This document shows positions 1-5,741 of a DNA stretch of 9,902 nucleotides, one piece after another. The stretch's first letter is position 1; each line of letters opens with the position of its first letter. This stretch comes from Pontiellaceae bacterium (GTDB lineage: Bacteria > Verrucomicrobiota > Kiritimatiellia > Kiritimatiellales > Tichowtungiaceae), in contig JALOTS010000178.1 of NCBI GenBank assembly GCA_025457785.1, positions 1 through 9,902 on the forward strand, given 5' to 3'. The translations under genes were made by a program, and so were the position numbers. The notes under the pieces are model-generated. The model had not been told where the DNA came from and did no database searches. It was given only the letters and a program-made list of their open reading frames with translations.

Positions 1-714
1 CCCTTCACCCAGCGCGACGAGGATAATCCGTCTGGCTTTCAGAATGGTTCCGACCCCCATCGTAATCGCTCTGCGCGGAACATTATGTTCGCCGTAAAAA
101 CCGGATGCGGCATCGGAAATGGTCATAAGATCCAAAGAAACCAGGCGGGTGGACGATTCCATTTCGGAGCCGGGTTCATTAAATCCGATATGACCTGTAC
201 GTCCAATTCCCAGAATCTGGATATCGATACCCCCGGCAAGATCAATCCATTCATCATATTTCCGGCAAAAGTCAGTGATCTGTTCCTGATCAACCGTTCC
301 ATCGGGTATGTGAATATTTTCTTTTCGGATATCGACATGATCGAATAAATGTTCATTCATAAACCGCACATAACTTTGCGGCGATTCAGGGTGCATCGGA
401 TAATACTCATCTAAATTGAACGTGATGACATTTGCAAAACTGAGGCCCTCCTCTTTGTGCATTCGCACCAGTTCATTGTACACACTGACAGATGTCGAAC
501 CGGTCGCCAATCCAAGCACGGCGTTTTCACCCCGCTGTTCTTTCATTCGAATAAGCGATGCGATTTCAACAGCCGCCGTGTTGACAGCCTCTTTGCCATC
601 AGAAAAAATGCGAACAGGTATTTTTTCATAACGGGAAACGGCAGCGTCATCCGCAGCAATATACGTCAGATTCCCGCAGCCTGAATTCGTTTTTCCGTTC
701 AAAAATGCGCTCAT
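1..714 (-). CDS. nagB: Glucosamine-6-phosphate deaminase (NagB), C-terminus beyond window
   Basis: Converts glucosamine-6-phosphate to fructose-6-phosphate plus ammonia in the cytoplasm, the entry of amino sugars into glycolysis. 238 codons are visible from ATG at 714; the frame is open to the window edge. Motifs seen: LGLATGSTS (67-75), sugar-phosphate loop; FNLDEYY (99-105), with D102 matching E. coli Asp72; GIGRTGHIGFNEPG (169-182), with H175 and E180 matching His143 and Glu148. The position of E. coli Asp141 is Thr173. The stretch YNELVRMHKEEGLSFANVIT and the GRTGH motif resemble, from memory, the long NagB type (about 640 residues, with a C-terminal LmbE/PIG-L-like deacetylase domain) rather than the 266-residue enterobacterial type; the part that would prove this lies outside. 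The start is the first ATG after an in-frame TAA at 754-756; no clear ribosome binding site precedes it. It is the last of three minus-strand genes, 143 bases after the MIF-like gene. Confidence 0.93.
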   Translation of the reverse strand, partial: MSAFLNGKTNSGCGNLTYIAADDAAVSRYEKIPVRIFSDGKEAVNTAAVEIASLIRMKEQRGENAVLGLATGSTSVSVYNELVRMHKEEGLSFANVITFNLDEYYPMHPESPQSYVRFMNEHLFDHVDIRKENIHIPDGTVDQEQITDFCRKYDEWIDLAGGIDIQILGIGRTGHIGFNEPGSEMESSTRLVSLDLMTISDAASGFYGEHNVPRRAITMGVGTILKARRIILVALGEG

Positions 715-809
715 TCGCCGAACTTTAATGGAATGGACTGTAAAAACCGCCGATTAATGATTTTCATAAACCGGGCCGCAGTAAATCATTTCGTGTGTCC
801 GAAAAGAAA

Positions 810-835
810 GGGCATCCGATTACATAAATCGGGCC
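810..835 (-). terminator. Possible hairpin terminator after the MIF-like gene
   Basis: On the minus strand an outer GGC/GCC and an inner CCGATT/AATCGG pair around a 5-base loop, with a two-base bulge between them, followed by the T-rich stretch CTTTCTTTT. It lies 23 bases after the MIF-like stop. A run of eight T (848-855, minus-strand sense) directly follows that stop but has only a poor stem before it. The tail after the hairpin is interrupted by C, so this is a weak call; if real it would separate the MIF-like gene from nagB. Confidence 0.35.
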
Positions 836-857
836 TGTAATCCTGTCAAAAAAAACT

Positions 858-1193
858 CTACCCGAACAGCGAACCGTTCCAGCCCCACTGCGCGGCGGGG
901 ACTTCGGTGAAGTTGAGATAAACCCGGTTTAACGGAATCTGAAGCTTCACTTCGAGCAGACCGCAGATTTTTGCGGCGAGCTTTTCGTTTACATCGCGGG
1001 TGAGCCCTCCGATGCTTCTGACTTCCACGAACGCGGCATGACCCGCGGAACCGGACATCATCAGGTCGGCGCTGGATGAGCTGACCATGACATAAGTTTC
1101 CGGCTTGCCGATCGTTTCGGCGGCGATTTTAGACAGTCCGGCCAGCACGCTGGACGGAATTTCTCTGGTTGTCTGAATTTTTATCAGCGGCAT
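858..1193 (-). CDS. MIF-family tautomerase (phenylpyruvate/dopachrome tautomerase-like)
   Basis: Small cytoplasmic member of the tautomerase superfamily, 111 residues against about 115 for animal MIF. Family members are trimers that use the amino-terminal proline, exposed after Met removal, as catalytic base. Seen here: Met-Pro start with Pro2; GKP at 29-31, matching the Lys32 region of MIF; RSIGG near residue 63, matching the Ile64 region; VYLNF, matching the Tyr95/Asn97 pocket; and the C-terminal WGWNGSLFG, close to the WNNSTF ending of MIF. The CxxC redox motif of mammalian MIF is absent (HAAF in its place). The start is fixed by a strong AGGAGG (1199-1204) five bases before the ATG. It lies 95 bases after dsbD on the same strand, so cotranscription is possible but interrupted by a candidate terminator. 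Bacterial substrates are generally unknown, so enzymatic tautomerase is as far as the sequence goes. Confidence 0.9.
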   Translation of the reverse strand: MPLIKIQTTREIPSSVLAGLSKIAAETIGKPETYVMVSSSSADLMMSGSAGHAAFVEVRSIGGLTRDVNEKLAAKICGLLEVKLQIPLNRVYLNFTEVPAAQWGWNGSLFG

Positions 1194-1251
1194 AATTTCC
1201 TCCTCTCGTTTCTTAACTCAAAAAATCTAAATCTCCGGATTTTGTTTCTCC

Positions 1252-1287
1252 AAAAAAACGGGGTCTGAACAGCAAATAACTGAACCC
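1252..1287 (-). terminator. Candidate Rho-independent terminator after dsbD
   Basis: Just past the dsbD TAG the minus strand reads an imperfect hairpin: GGGT pairs with ACCC, and an inner CAG pairs with CTG around TTATTTG. After CG there is an uninterrupted run of seven T (1252-1258). The stem is bulged and weak, but its position and the T run suit termination of dsbD before the MIF-like gene. Confidence 0.4.
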
Positions 1288-1288
1288 G

Positions 1289-2509
1289 CTATCGTTTCGG
1301 TGTCAGAATGATGTAGGTTGGCAAACCAACAACACTGAAGTGATCTAAAATCTCACTCGCCGGTGATTCGCCGGAACGGGTGGCATCAAATTTGATTACC
1401 CGATAACGCTCCATCCGCTTCTGAATGTCCGGATTTTTAAACGTGATTGAATCCATAGCAAGACAGTTTTTGCACCATTCGGCCCAAAAATCAATAAAAA
1501 CGGATTGTTTTTCAGCCGCCGCTTCATTCAGCAGGGCGCTGAATCCTTCTGCCGTATCACAAAACACCGCATGCTCCCCCTCCCCGTCCGATCGCGCAGT
1601 TGTCCCGGTTTTCATCAGGCGTGCGCCCAGCAGCCCGTAATAAACCGCAAACAGCAGAATCAACAGACCGAAGCCGCGTTTCACCCATTCCATCCATCCG
1701 CCCGGCTTGGGTAAAAAAGAAAGCCCCGCACCCGCAAACGGCCACGGCAGAGCCATCCCGAGTCCAAGAACAAACGGCAAAACCAGTCCGGCCGCCACGC
1801 CTTGCGCGTAAAGACTTCCCGCCAGCAGCAGTACAGCAATAACTACGGGCGCCACGCATGCGCCCGCCAGCAACGCAGAAATTCCCCCGATGCTGAACGC
1901 CGCAAAATAGCTGTTACCCCCCTGCCGGCTTCCAAACCGCTGCTGAAACCGCGAAAAGTCGATGTGGAACAAATCAAACATCGCCAGCGCCAGCACAACA
2001 AAAACGGCGGCAATGGATAAGTTAAACCACGGACTGGCGTTCAACGCGCCAAACTGTGCGCCGCCCAGCACCACGCTCAAACCGAGAACCCCGTAAACGA
2101 CCGTAATGCCCAATCCATACGCCGAACCCAGCGCAAACCCTTTTTTCCGGGACTTCGACTGCGCTCCGGCACCGATAATCGCCAGGTTCACCGGAATCAT
2201 CGGCAGTACGCAGGGGGTCAAATTCAGCGCCAATCCGCCGATTAAAATCAATAGCAGCGTGCGCCAAAACCCCCACTGCTCAAAAAACCCCAGCGGATTG
2301 TCCGTAAACCCTTGAGAAACCTGTTGTTCACCCCCCCTGCCCTCGGCGCGATCCATAAATTCAGAAAACGTTGGTGCATCCATATATCCGGAACCGGTAC
2401 AGGTGACATCGAACTTTTCAAGGGCGGCGGCCCAGTTCGTTTCCGGCGACTGCGCGGCAGATGCCAGTGCCAGTGTGAAAAGAACAGAGAAAAGGATTAA
2501 CTTTTTCAT
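1289..2509 (-). CDS. dsbD: Thiol:disulfide interchange protein, DsbD/CcdA-thioredoxin fusion, shortened at both ends
   Basis: Inner-membrane protein that passes electrons from cytoplasmic thioredoxin to extracytoplasmic thiols. 406 residues against about 565 for E. coli DsbD. Order: signal peptide 1-20 (MKKLILFSVLFTLALASAAQ); short extracytoplasmic segment 21-80; DsbD/CcdA membrane domain about 81-297 with the redox pair C100 (LTPCVLP) and C218 (AGACVAP); linker; thioredoxin-like domain about 315-406 with WAEWCKNC (C346/C349) and the cis-Pro VVGLPTYI (P397). The immunoglobulin-like N-terminal redox domain of E. coli DsbD is missing; only C37 lies there. The protein stops nine residues after the cis-Pro, so the last strand and helix of the thioredoxin fold are lacking, and no continuation is seen in other frames downstream. 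The ATG at 2509 is preceded by GGAG at 2517-2520 with a 7-base spacer; an upstream in-frame TTG (2515) was not chosen. Divergent from cca. Confidence 0.9.
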   Translation of the reverse strand: MKKLILFSVLFTLALASAAQSPETNWAAALEKFDVTCTGSGYMDAPTFSEFMDRAEGRGGEQQVSQGFTDNPLGFFEQWGFWRTLLLILIGGLALNLTPCVLPMIPVNLAIIGAGAQSKSRKKGFALGSAYGLGITVVYGVLGLSVVLGGAQFGALNASPWFNLSIAAVFVVLALAMFDLFHIDFSRFQQRFGSRQGGNSYFAAFSIGGISALLAGACVAPVVIAVLLLAGSLYAQGVAAGLVLPFVLGLGMALPWPFAGAGLSFLPKPGGWMEWVKRGFGLLILLFAVYYGLLGARLMKTGTTARSDGEGEHAVFCDTAEGFSALLNEAAAEKQSVFIDFWAEWCKNCLAMDSITFKNPDIQKRMERYRVIKFDATRSGESPASEILDHFSVVGLPTYIILTPKR

Positions 2510-2516
2510 CGGCAAA

Positions 2517-2520
2517 CTCC
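2517..2520 (-). promoter_or_regulatory. Ribosome binding site deciding the dsbD start
   Basis: GGAG on the minus strand, seven bases before ATG at 2509. It is only one base from the alternative TTG two codons upstream, which rules that start out. The 25-base gap between the dsbD and cca start codons leaves no room for separate promoters, so at least one promoter must lie inside the opposite gene. Confidence 0.6.
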
Positions 2521-2534
2521 AGACTCATAAATTG

Positions 2535-4769
2535 ATGGACAGTACTGAACATATCGCATTGAAACTTTTGAAGCAAATCCGCGCAGCAGGTTTTACCGCT
2601 TTTTTCGCGGGCGGCTCCGTGCGCGACCGGCTGCTTAGACGCAAGGCCAAAGATTACGACATTGCCACCAGCGCCCGGCCTGAACAGATCGAAGCCCTCT
2701 TCCCGAAAACCGTTGCCGTCGGCAAAGCCTTCGGTGTCATCGTCGTCGTGGAAGGCGGAACCGAAACCGAAGTGGCCACCTTCCGTACCGACGGCGGTTA
2801 CCAGGACGGACGCCGCCCCGATTCAATTGAATTCTGCGGTGCCGAAGAAGATGCCAAACGGCGCGACTTCACCGTCAACGGCATGTTCTATGATCCCGTT
2901 GAAAATCTCATTATCGACTACGTTGGCGGACAGGCCGACCTGCAAAACGGAATCATCCGGGCCATCGGCGACCCGGAAAAGCGGTTCGCGGAAGATCATT
3001 TGCGCATGCTGCGCGCCGTCCGTTTCGCGCACACCCTGGGCTTTGAAATCGAACCGGCCACCCGCGCCGCGACCCAGAACCACGCGCCCGATCTGGCGAA
3101 AATCAGCGCGGAACGGATAGAAAACGAATTCTCCCGAACCCTCACCGAAAGCCTGCGGCCCGGCGATGCACTTAAAGAACTGGTTGAACTCGGACTGATG
3201 AACTGCATCATTCCTGAAATTCTTCCAATGATCGGACAGGAACAGCCGCCTGAATTTCATCCGGAAGGCGATGTCTTTGTGCACACCTGCCTCATGCTGA
3301 ATCTGATGAAAGAAGGGCAGGCAGGAGTGTCCGCTCCACATCAATTTGGGCAGACAAGAGTGTCTGCCCCACATAATCAGCAGGCAACTACCAGTGGAGC
3401 AAACACTCCCGTCTGCTCATCCGCGCCTGCTCGGTCTTCCGTGGAGCAGACACTCCTGTCTGCTCATCCCTTCCGTCCAGTTGAACCATCCGATTCTCTC
3501 CACACCTCCCGCCGCCGCCTTCCGCACTGGAAACAGGATTCACGCGTTTATTTTGTCACCTTCCGGCTTGCTGACTCCATCGCGCAGGAAAAACTGGATC
3601 AATGGCAGGAAGAACTGGAAATCTGGCGAAACCAACAGCCCGACCCGACATCTGAAACAACGGAGAGCGAACGAACACGCCGTTATCATGAGAAACAACA
3701 GGAATGGCTCGATAAAGGACACGGCTCCTGCATTTTAAAAAATCCGGAAATTGCGGAGATCGTTGAACAGACCCTTAAGCATTTTGACGGCGAGCGTTAC
3801 CAACTCGGCGACTATGTCATCATGCCCAATCATGTTCATTTGATTGTGGCCCCCTCCGAGGGAATTTCGTTGTCACCTATTCTCAAATCATGGAAAGGCT
3901 GTTCGGCACGAAAGATAAATCTGTCGACTGGCTCTAACGGCTCGTTGTGGATGGATGAATCATTCGACCATATTATTCGAAATGAAAACTTTTTGAAAAA
4001 ATTCTCCGATTACATCAAAAACAATCCGGCACGCTCACATCTTGCTCCAGGTGCATTCCGGATTGGAACAGGCTCACTAAAACTCGAATGGCAGACAGGA
4101 GTGTCTGCCCCACATAAAGAGCAGATGCCTGCATGTGGAGCAGACACTCCTGTCTGCTCATTCCCGCCTGCTCAGTCTTCCCCCCGTGGAGCAGACACTC
4201 CTGTCTGCTCATCCCTGCCTGCTCATTCCGCTGCCTTTAAAAAGATTCTGGCCTACACAATTCTGCTGCACGATGTCGGCAAACCGGCTACCGCTTTCAT
4301 GGGAGCCGACCGCCTGCGCTTTCACGGTCACGAGTACAAAAGCGCCGGCATGGCGGAAGAAATTCTGCGCCGGTTAAAGCTGCCGACCAGAGAAATTAAA
4401 CAAATCGTCACTGGAATCGCCGGTCACATGCGGTTTAAAGATGTGCAGAAAATGAATAAATCCACCCTGCGCAAGCTGATGGGGTCGGACACTTTTGATC
4501 TCGAACTCGAGCTGCACCGCATCGATTGCGCCGGAAGTCATGGACTGCTCGACAACTATCACTTCCTGCTCCGAAAATACGAAGAGATGAAAAACGAACC
4601 GATTCTGCCCGAACGGTGGATCACCGGAAAAGATCTGCGGGAAATCGGCGTTCCGCCCGGCCCGGACATGGGCAGACTGATTCAGCTCGCCTACGATGCC
4701 CAGCTTGAAGGCCGCTTCTCTGACTGCGCCGCCCTGCTCGCCTGGCTCAAAACGGAAATCAAACCGTGA
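2535..4769 (+). CDS. cca: CCA tRNA nucleotidyltransferase with an in-frame RAYT transposase insertion
   Basis: Adds or repairs the 3' CCA of tRNA. 744 residues, where about 440 is usual. Head domain: AGGSVRD (25-31), metal-binding DYD (40-42), KRRDFTVNGMFYD (108-120), EDHLRMLRAVRF, then SAERIENEF (E193/R194/E196). The C-terminal HD domain starts at EGDVFVHT (H250) and resumes at LLHDVGKP (H579-D580) and RFHGHEYKSA. About 305 residues between G261 and about A565 are foreign: translated palindromes, a RAYT domain (326-518), more palindromes. Removing them leaves about 25 residues between H250 and H579, which suits the family, so the insert sits in one loop of the HD domain. The frame is open throughout; whether the long product folds, is processed or is dead cannot be seen. 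The ATG at 2535 has no clear ribosome binding site. Its TGA is 15 bases from the convergent mvaD stop. Confidence 0.93.
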   Translation: MDSTEHIALKLLKQIRAAGFTAFFAGGSVRDRLLRRKAKDYDIATSARPEQIEALFPKTVAVGKAFGVIVVVEGGTETEVATFRTDGGYQDGRRPDSIEFCGAEEDAKRRDFTVNGMFYDPVENLIIDYVGGQADLQNGIIRAIGDPEKRFAEDHLRMLRAVRFAHTLGFEIEPATRAATQNHAPDLAKISAERIENEFSRTLTESLRPGDALKELVELGLMNCIIPEILPMIGQEQPPEFHPEGDVFVHTCLMLNLMKEGQAGVSAPHQFGQTRVSAPHNQQATTSGANTPVCSSAPARSSVEQTLLSAHPFRPVEPSDSLHTSRRRLPHWKQDSRVYFVTFRLADSIAQEKLDQWQEELEIWRNQQPDPTSETTESERTRRYHEKQQEWLDKGHGSCILKNPEIAEIVEQTLKHFDGERYQLGDYVIMPNHVHLIVAPSEGISLSPILKSWKGCSARKINLSTGSNGSLWMDESFDHIIRNENFLKKFSDYIKNNPARSHLAPGAFRIGTGSLKLEWQTGVSAPHKEQMPACGADTPVCSFPPAQSSPRGADTPVCSSLPAHSAAFKKILAYTILLHDVGKPATAFMGADRLRFHGHEYKSAGMAEEILRRLKLPTREIKQIVTGIAGHMRFKDVQKMNKSTLRKLMGSDTFDLELELHRIDCAGSHGLLDNYHFLLRKYEEMKNEPILPERWITGKDLREIGVPPGPDMGRLIQLAYDAQLEGRFSDCAALLAWLKTEIKP
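3315..3339 (-). repeat. Palindromic unit R1 (degraded)
   Basis: 25-nt REP-like unit on the minus strand: GTG, 9-nt arm, CTCC loop, 9-nt arm. Two mismatched pairs and one wobble weaken the stem. It is translated in cca as part of QAGVSAPH. Confidence 0.75.
3348..3372 (-). repeat. Palindromic unit R2
   Basis: REP-like unit with a perfect 9-bp stem: on the plus strand GGGCAGACA pairs with TGTCTGCCC around the loop AGAG, followed by CAC. The second stem pair is G:C where F units have A:T, a compensated change. Translated as GQTRVSAPH. Confidence 0.88.
3394..3418 (+). repeat. Palindromic unit F3 (two stem mismatches)
   Basis: GTG, arm GAGCAAACA, loop CTCC, arm CGTCTGCTC. It has two substitutions relative to F4/F6/F7, each breaking one stem pair. 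It starts 21 bases after R2, the same gap as between R5 and F6. Translated as GANTPVCSS. Confidence 0.85.
3441..3465 (+). repeat. Palindromic unit F4 (perfect)
   Basis: GTG, then arm GAGCAGACA, loop CTCC and arm TGTCTGCTC, a perfect 9-bp stem; identical to F6 and F7, including the following AT. Here it is read in a different frame from F3, F6 and F7, giving VEQTLLSAH. Its GTG is the only plausible non-ATG start for the RAYT. Confidence 0.9.
3510..4088 (+). other. RAYT (TnpA-REP) domain encoded inside the cca reading frame
   Basis: Residues 326-518 of the cca product. RAYTs are single-strand-specific transposases that bind and cut REP hairpins using an HUH histidine pair and one tyrosine. Seen: RRRLPHWKQDSRVYFVTF at the usual family N-terminus; the central KGHGSCILKNPEIAEIVEQ; YVIMPNHVHLIV with the HVH pair H433/H435; SLSPILKSWKG; LWMDESFDHIIRNE; and SDYIKNNPARSHL with Y493 the likely nucleophile. 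All landmarks expected of an intact domain are present. There is no in-frame ATG between codon 258 and the HVH region, and the domain has no stop of its own. The only in-frame alternative start noticed is the GTG opening palindrome F4 (codon 303), without a ribosome binding site. It therefore reads as a domain of the host protein. Confidence 0.9.
4089..4113 (-). repeat. Palindromic unit R5
   Basis: Plus strand: TGGCAGACA, loop GGAG, TGTCTGCCC, then CAC; an 8-bp stem plus one outer mismatch. It is the right-hand counterpart of R2, exactly 741 bases away and in the same reading frame (WQTGVSAPH). Confidence 0.88.
4135..4159 (+). repeat. Palindromic unit F6 (perfect)
   Basis: Identical to F4 and F7 over 27 bases. 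Counterpart of F3, 741 bases downstream, in the same reading frame (GADTPVCSF). Confidence 0.9.
4186..4210 (+). repeat. Palindromic unit F7 (perfect)
   Basis: Identical to F4 and F6. Separated from F6 by 26 bases; the first 20 bases of the F6-F7 spacer after the AT match the F3-F4 spacer at 17 positions. Four extra C (4182-4185) put F7 in a different frame from F4. Translated as RGADTPVCSS. Confidence 0.9.
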
Positions 4770-4784
4770 GAAACGCGCCGCCTT

Positions 4785-5672
4785 TCAGGAAAAAGGACAG
4801 ACGGTTTGAACCTTCGGAAAAAGTTTACGGACCGTCAGCGCATCCTTTTCGAGAAACAGCAGTTTCAAGTTCGGCCCGGCATCCATGGTGAAATACAAAT
4901 CGAGACCGCCCGCCCGCGCCTGCCACACCTTCTGCATCAAAACAAGCGATTGCGGCTTCCAGTAGCAGAGCGGCGGCCACGCCGCCAGCATGGTTGCGTG
5001 CATCGCAAGCGCATTATTTTCCGCAGTTTTTCCAAACATTGGAAAATCCTGCGCGGCGATGGCCGTACGCAGTTCATCAAAGTCGCACACCGCCTGCGCG
5101 GGCCAAGCCTCGTACAGTTCTGACGTTTCACAGGTGCGGTTCATCCCCTCGGTTGAGCCGGTTTCTTTCCGGGCCTTGGACACTTCAAGAATACCGATCC
5201 GCAGATTATTCCAGACACCGGAAAGTTCCTCGGCATAGCTATCCATTCCGTCGGCGCGTTCACCGGCATGCCAGACGACGAAGCCGCTGTAAAGCGAGCG
5301 GGCGGCGCTGCCGCTGCCGAGCCGCGCCAGCATCGAAAGCGGAACATTGTTTTCGGTACGAACCTCAAAAAACTGTCCTTTGCTGCGGAATAAATTGAAA
5401 TAGGTTGAAAGCCGCTCAGCGAATTCTTTCGGCGCCGGTTTTCCGTTCAGAAAAATCCGATCAGCGGCTTGAGCGAATGTTATCACCGTATGCGTTCCGA
5501 GCGTTCCGAGCGAAACGGAGAGGCTCGAATTGACCGGCAGATTAAGCTCTGCGTCGCGCTTTCCCCAGTATTTGCACAGCGCAATATTGACGGGCGCAAA
5601 GGCCTCACCGCGCGCGGCGGGTTTTCCGTCCGCCCGCCGGAGAAGGATCTGAACGAATTCCTGTCGTTTCAT
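4785..5672 (-). CDS. mvaD: Diphosphomevalonate decarboxylase lacking its ATP-binding loop
   Basis: Family role: ATP-dependent decarboxylation of mevalonate diphosphate to isopentenyl diphosphate in the cytoplasm, a GHMP-kinase-fold enzyme. 295 residues against about 326. Seen: APVNIALCKYWGKRD (26-40) with the conserved lysines; NLPVNSSLSVSLG; RTENNVP (105-111); LARLGSGSAARSLYSGF (115-131) with R125; STEGMNRTCETSELY; ENNALAMHATMLAAWPP; and YFTMDAGPN (260-268) with catalytic D264. After ENNVP the chain jumps straight to LSMLARLGSGSA. From memory of Staphylococcus MvaD, about 31 residues, including the Gly-Leu-Ala-Ser-Ser phosphate loop and the following helix, are missing without a frameshift. 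Activity is therefore doubtful. No other mevalonate-pathway gene is in view, so substrate is judged from family only. ATG at 5672, no evident ribosome binding site. Convergent with cca, divergent from nth. Confidence 0.9.
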   Translation of the reverse strand: MKRQEFVQILLRRADGKPAARGEAFAPVNIALCKYWGKRDAELNLPVNSSLSVSLGTLGTHTVITFAQAADRIFLNGKPAPKEFAERLSTYFNLFRSKGQFFEVRTENNVPLSMLARLGSGSAARSLYSGFVVWHAGERADGMDSYAEELSGVWNNLRIGILEVSKARKETGSTEGMNRTCETSELYEAWPAQAVCDFDELRTAIAAQDFPMFGKTAENNALAMHATMLAAWPPLCYWKPQSLVLMQKVWQARAGGLDLYFTMDAGPNLKLLFLEKDALTVRKLFPKVQTVCPFS

Positions 5673-5741
5673 GACGGGAAACTAACAGAAAACAGCCAAA
5701 AGAACAACGGTTTAGATTCTTCAGCGAAAAAATCCATTCAT

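Larger units (their letters stand above)
3348..3467. repeat. Left R-F-F palindrome block flanking the RAYT
   Basis: Order R2, 21 bases, F3, 22 bases, F4 (120 bases to the end of the trailing AT). The order and spacing, and much of the spacer sequence (CGCCTGCTC, then GTCTTCC), recur in direct orientation on the far side of the RAYT. The R-F pair resembles the inverted REP pairs (BIMEs) found with RAYTs. Confidence 0.82.
4089..4212. repeat. Right R-F-F palindrome block flanking the RAYT
   Basis: Order R5, 21 bases, F6, 26 bases, F7 (124 bases). It is a direct-orientation copy of the left block, four bases longer because of extra C before F7. The two F units are perfect here while F3 on the left has decayed, so the right block may be the fresher copy. 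Confidence 0.82.
3315..4229 (+). mobile_element. RAYT transposase plus palindromic repeats inserted within cca
   Basis: A 915-base segment (305 codons) that splits the cca HD domain. It contains palindromes R1, R2, F3 and F4, then a RAYT (REP-associated tyrosine transposase, Y1/HUH family related to IS200/IS605 TnpA), then R5, F6 and F7. No target-site duplication was identified. Outer boundaries are set by where CCA similarity stops (after LMKEG) and resumes (at AFKKILAYTILLHDVGKP), so they are approximate by several codons. The length is a multiple of three and no stop codon occurs in the cca frame. Confidence 0.85.

Noticed and set aside
2403..2534. Upstream in-frame extension of cca by 44 codons
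   Set aside because: It overlaps the dsbD signal-peptide coding region on the other strand and adds no family similarity; CCA similarity begins just after the ATG at 2535.
3348..3467. Repeat-spacer pattern resembling a small CRISPR array
   Set aside because: Units are in both orientations, spacers of about 21-26 bases are themselves repeated on the other side of the RAYT, and a RAYT is adjacent; this is REP/BIME structure.
4015..4212. Minus-strand ORF containing MSRQECLLH repeats
   Set aside because: It is only the antisense reading of the palindromes inside cca.
3315..4229. Intein as explanation for the in-frame cca insert
   Set aside because: No splicing-junction pattern (Cys/Ser start, His-Asn end) or Hint-type blocks were seen; the domain is clearly a RAYT.
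4770..4784. Terminator between convergent cca and mvaD
   Set aside because: The gap is 15 bases with no hairpin seen; any terminator would have to lie inside the facing gene.
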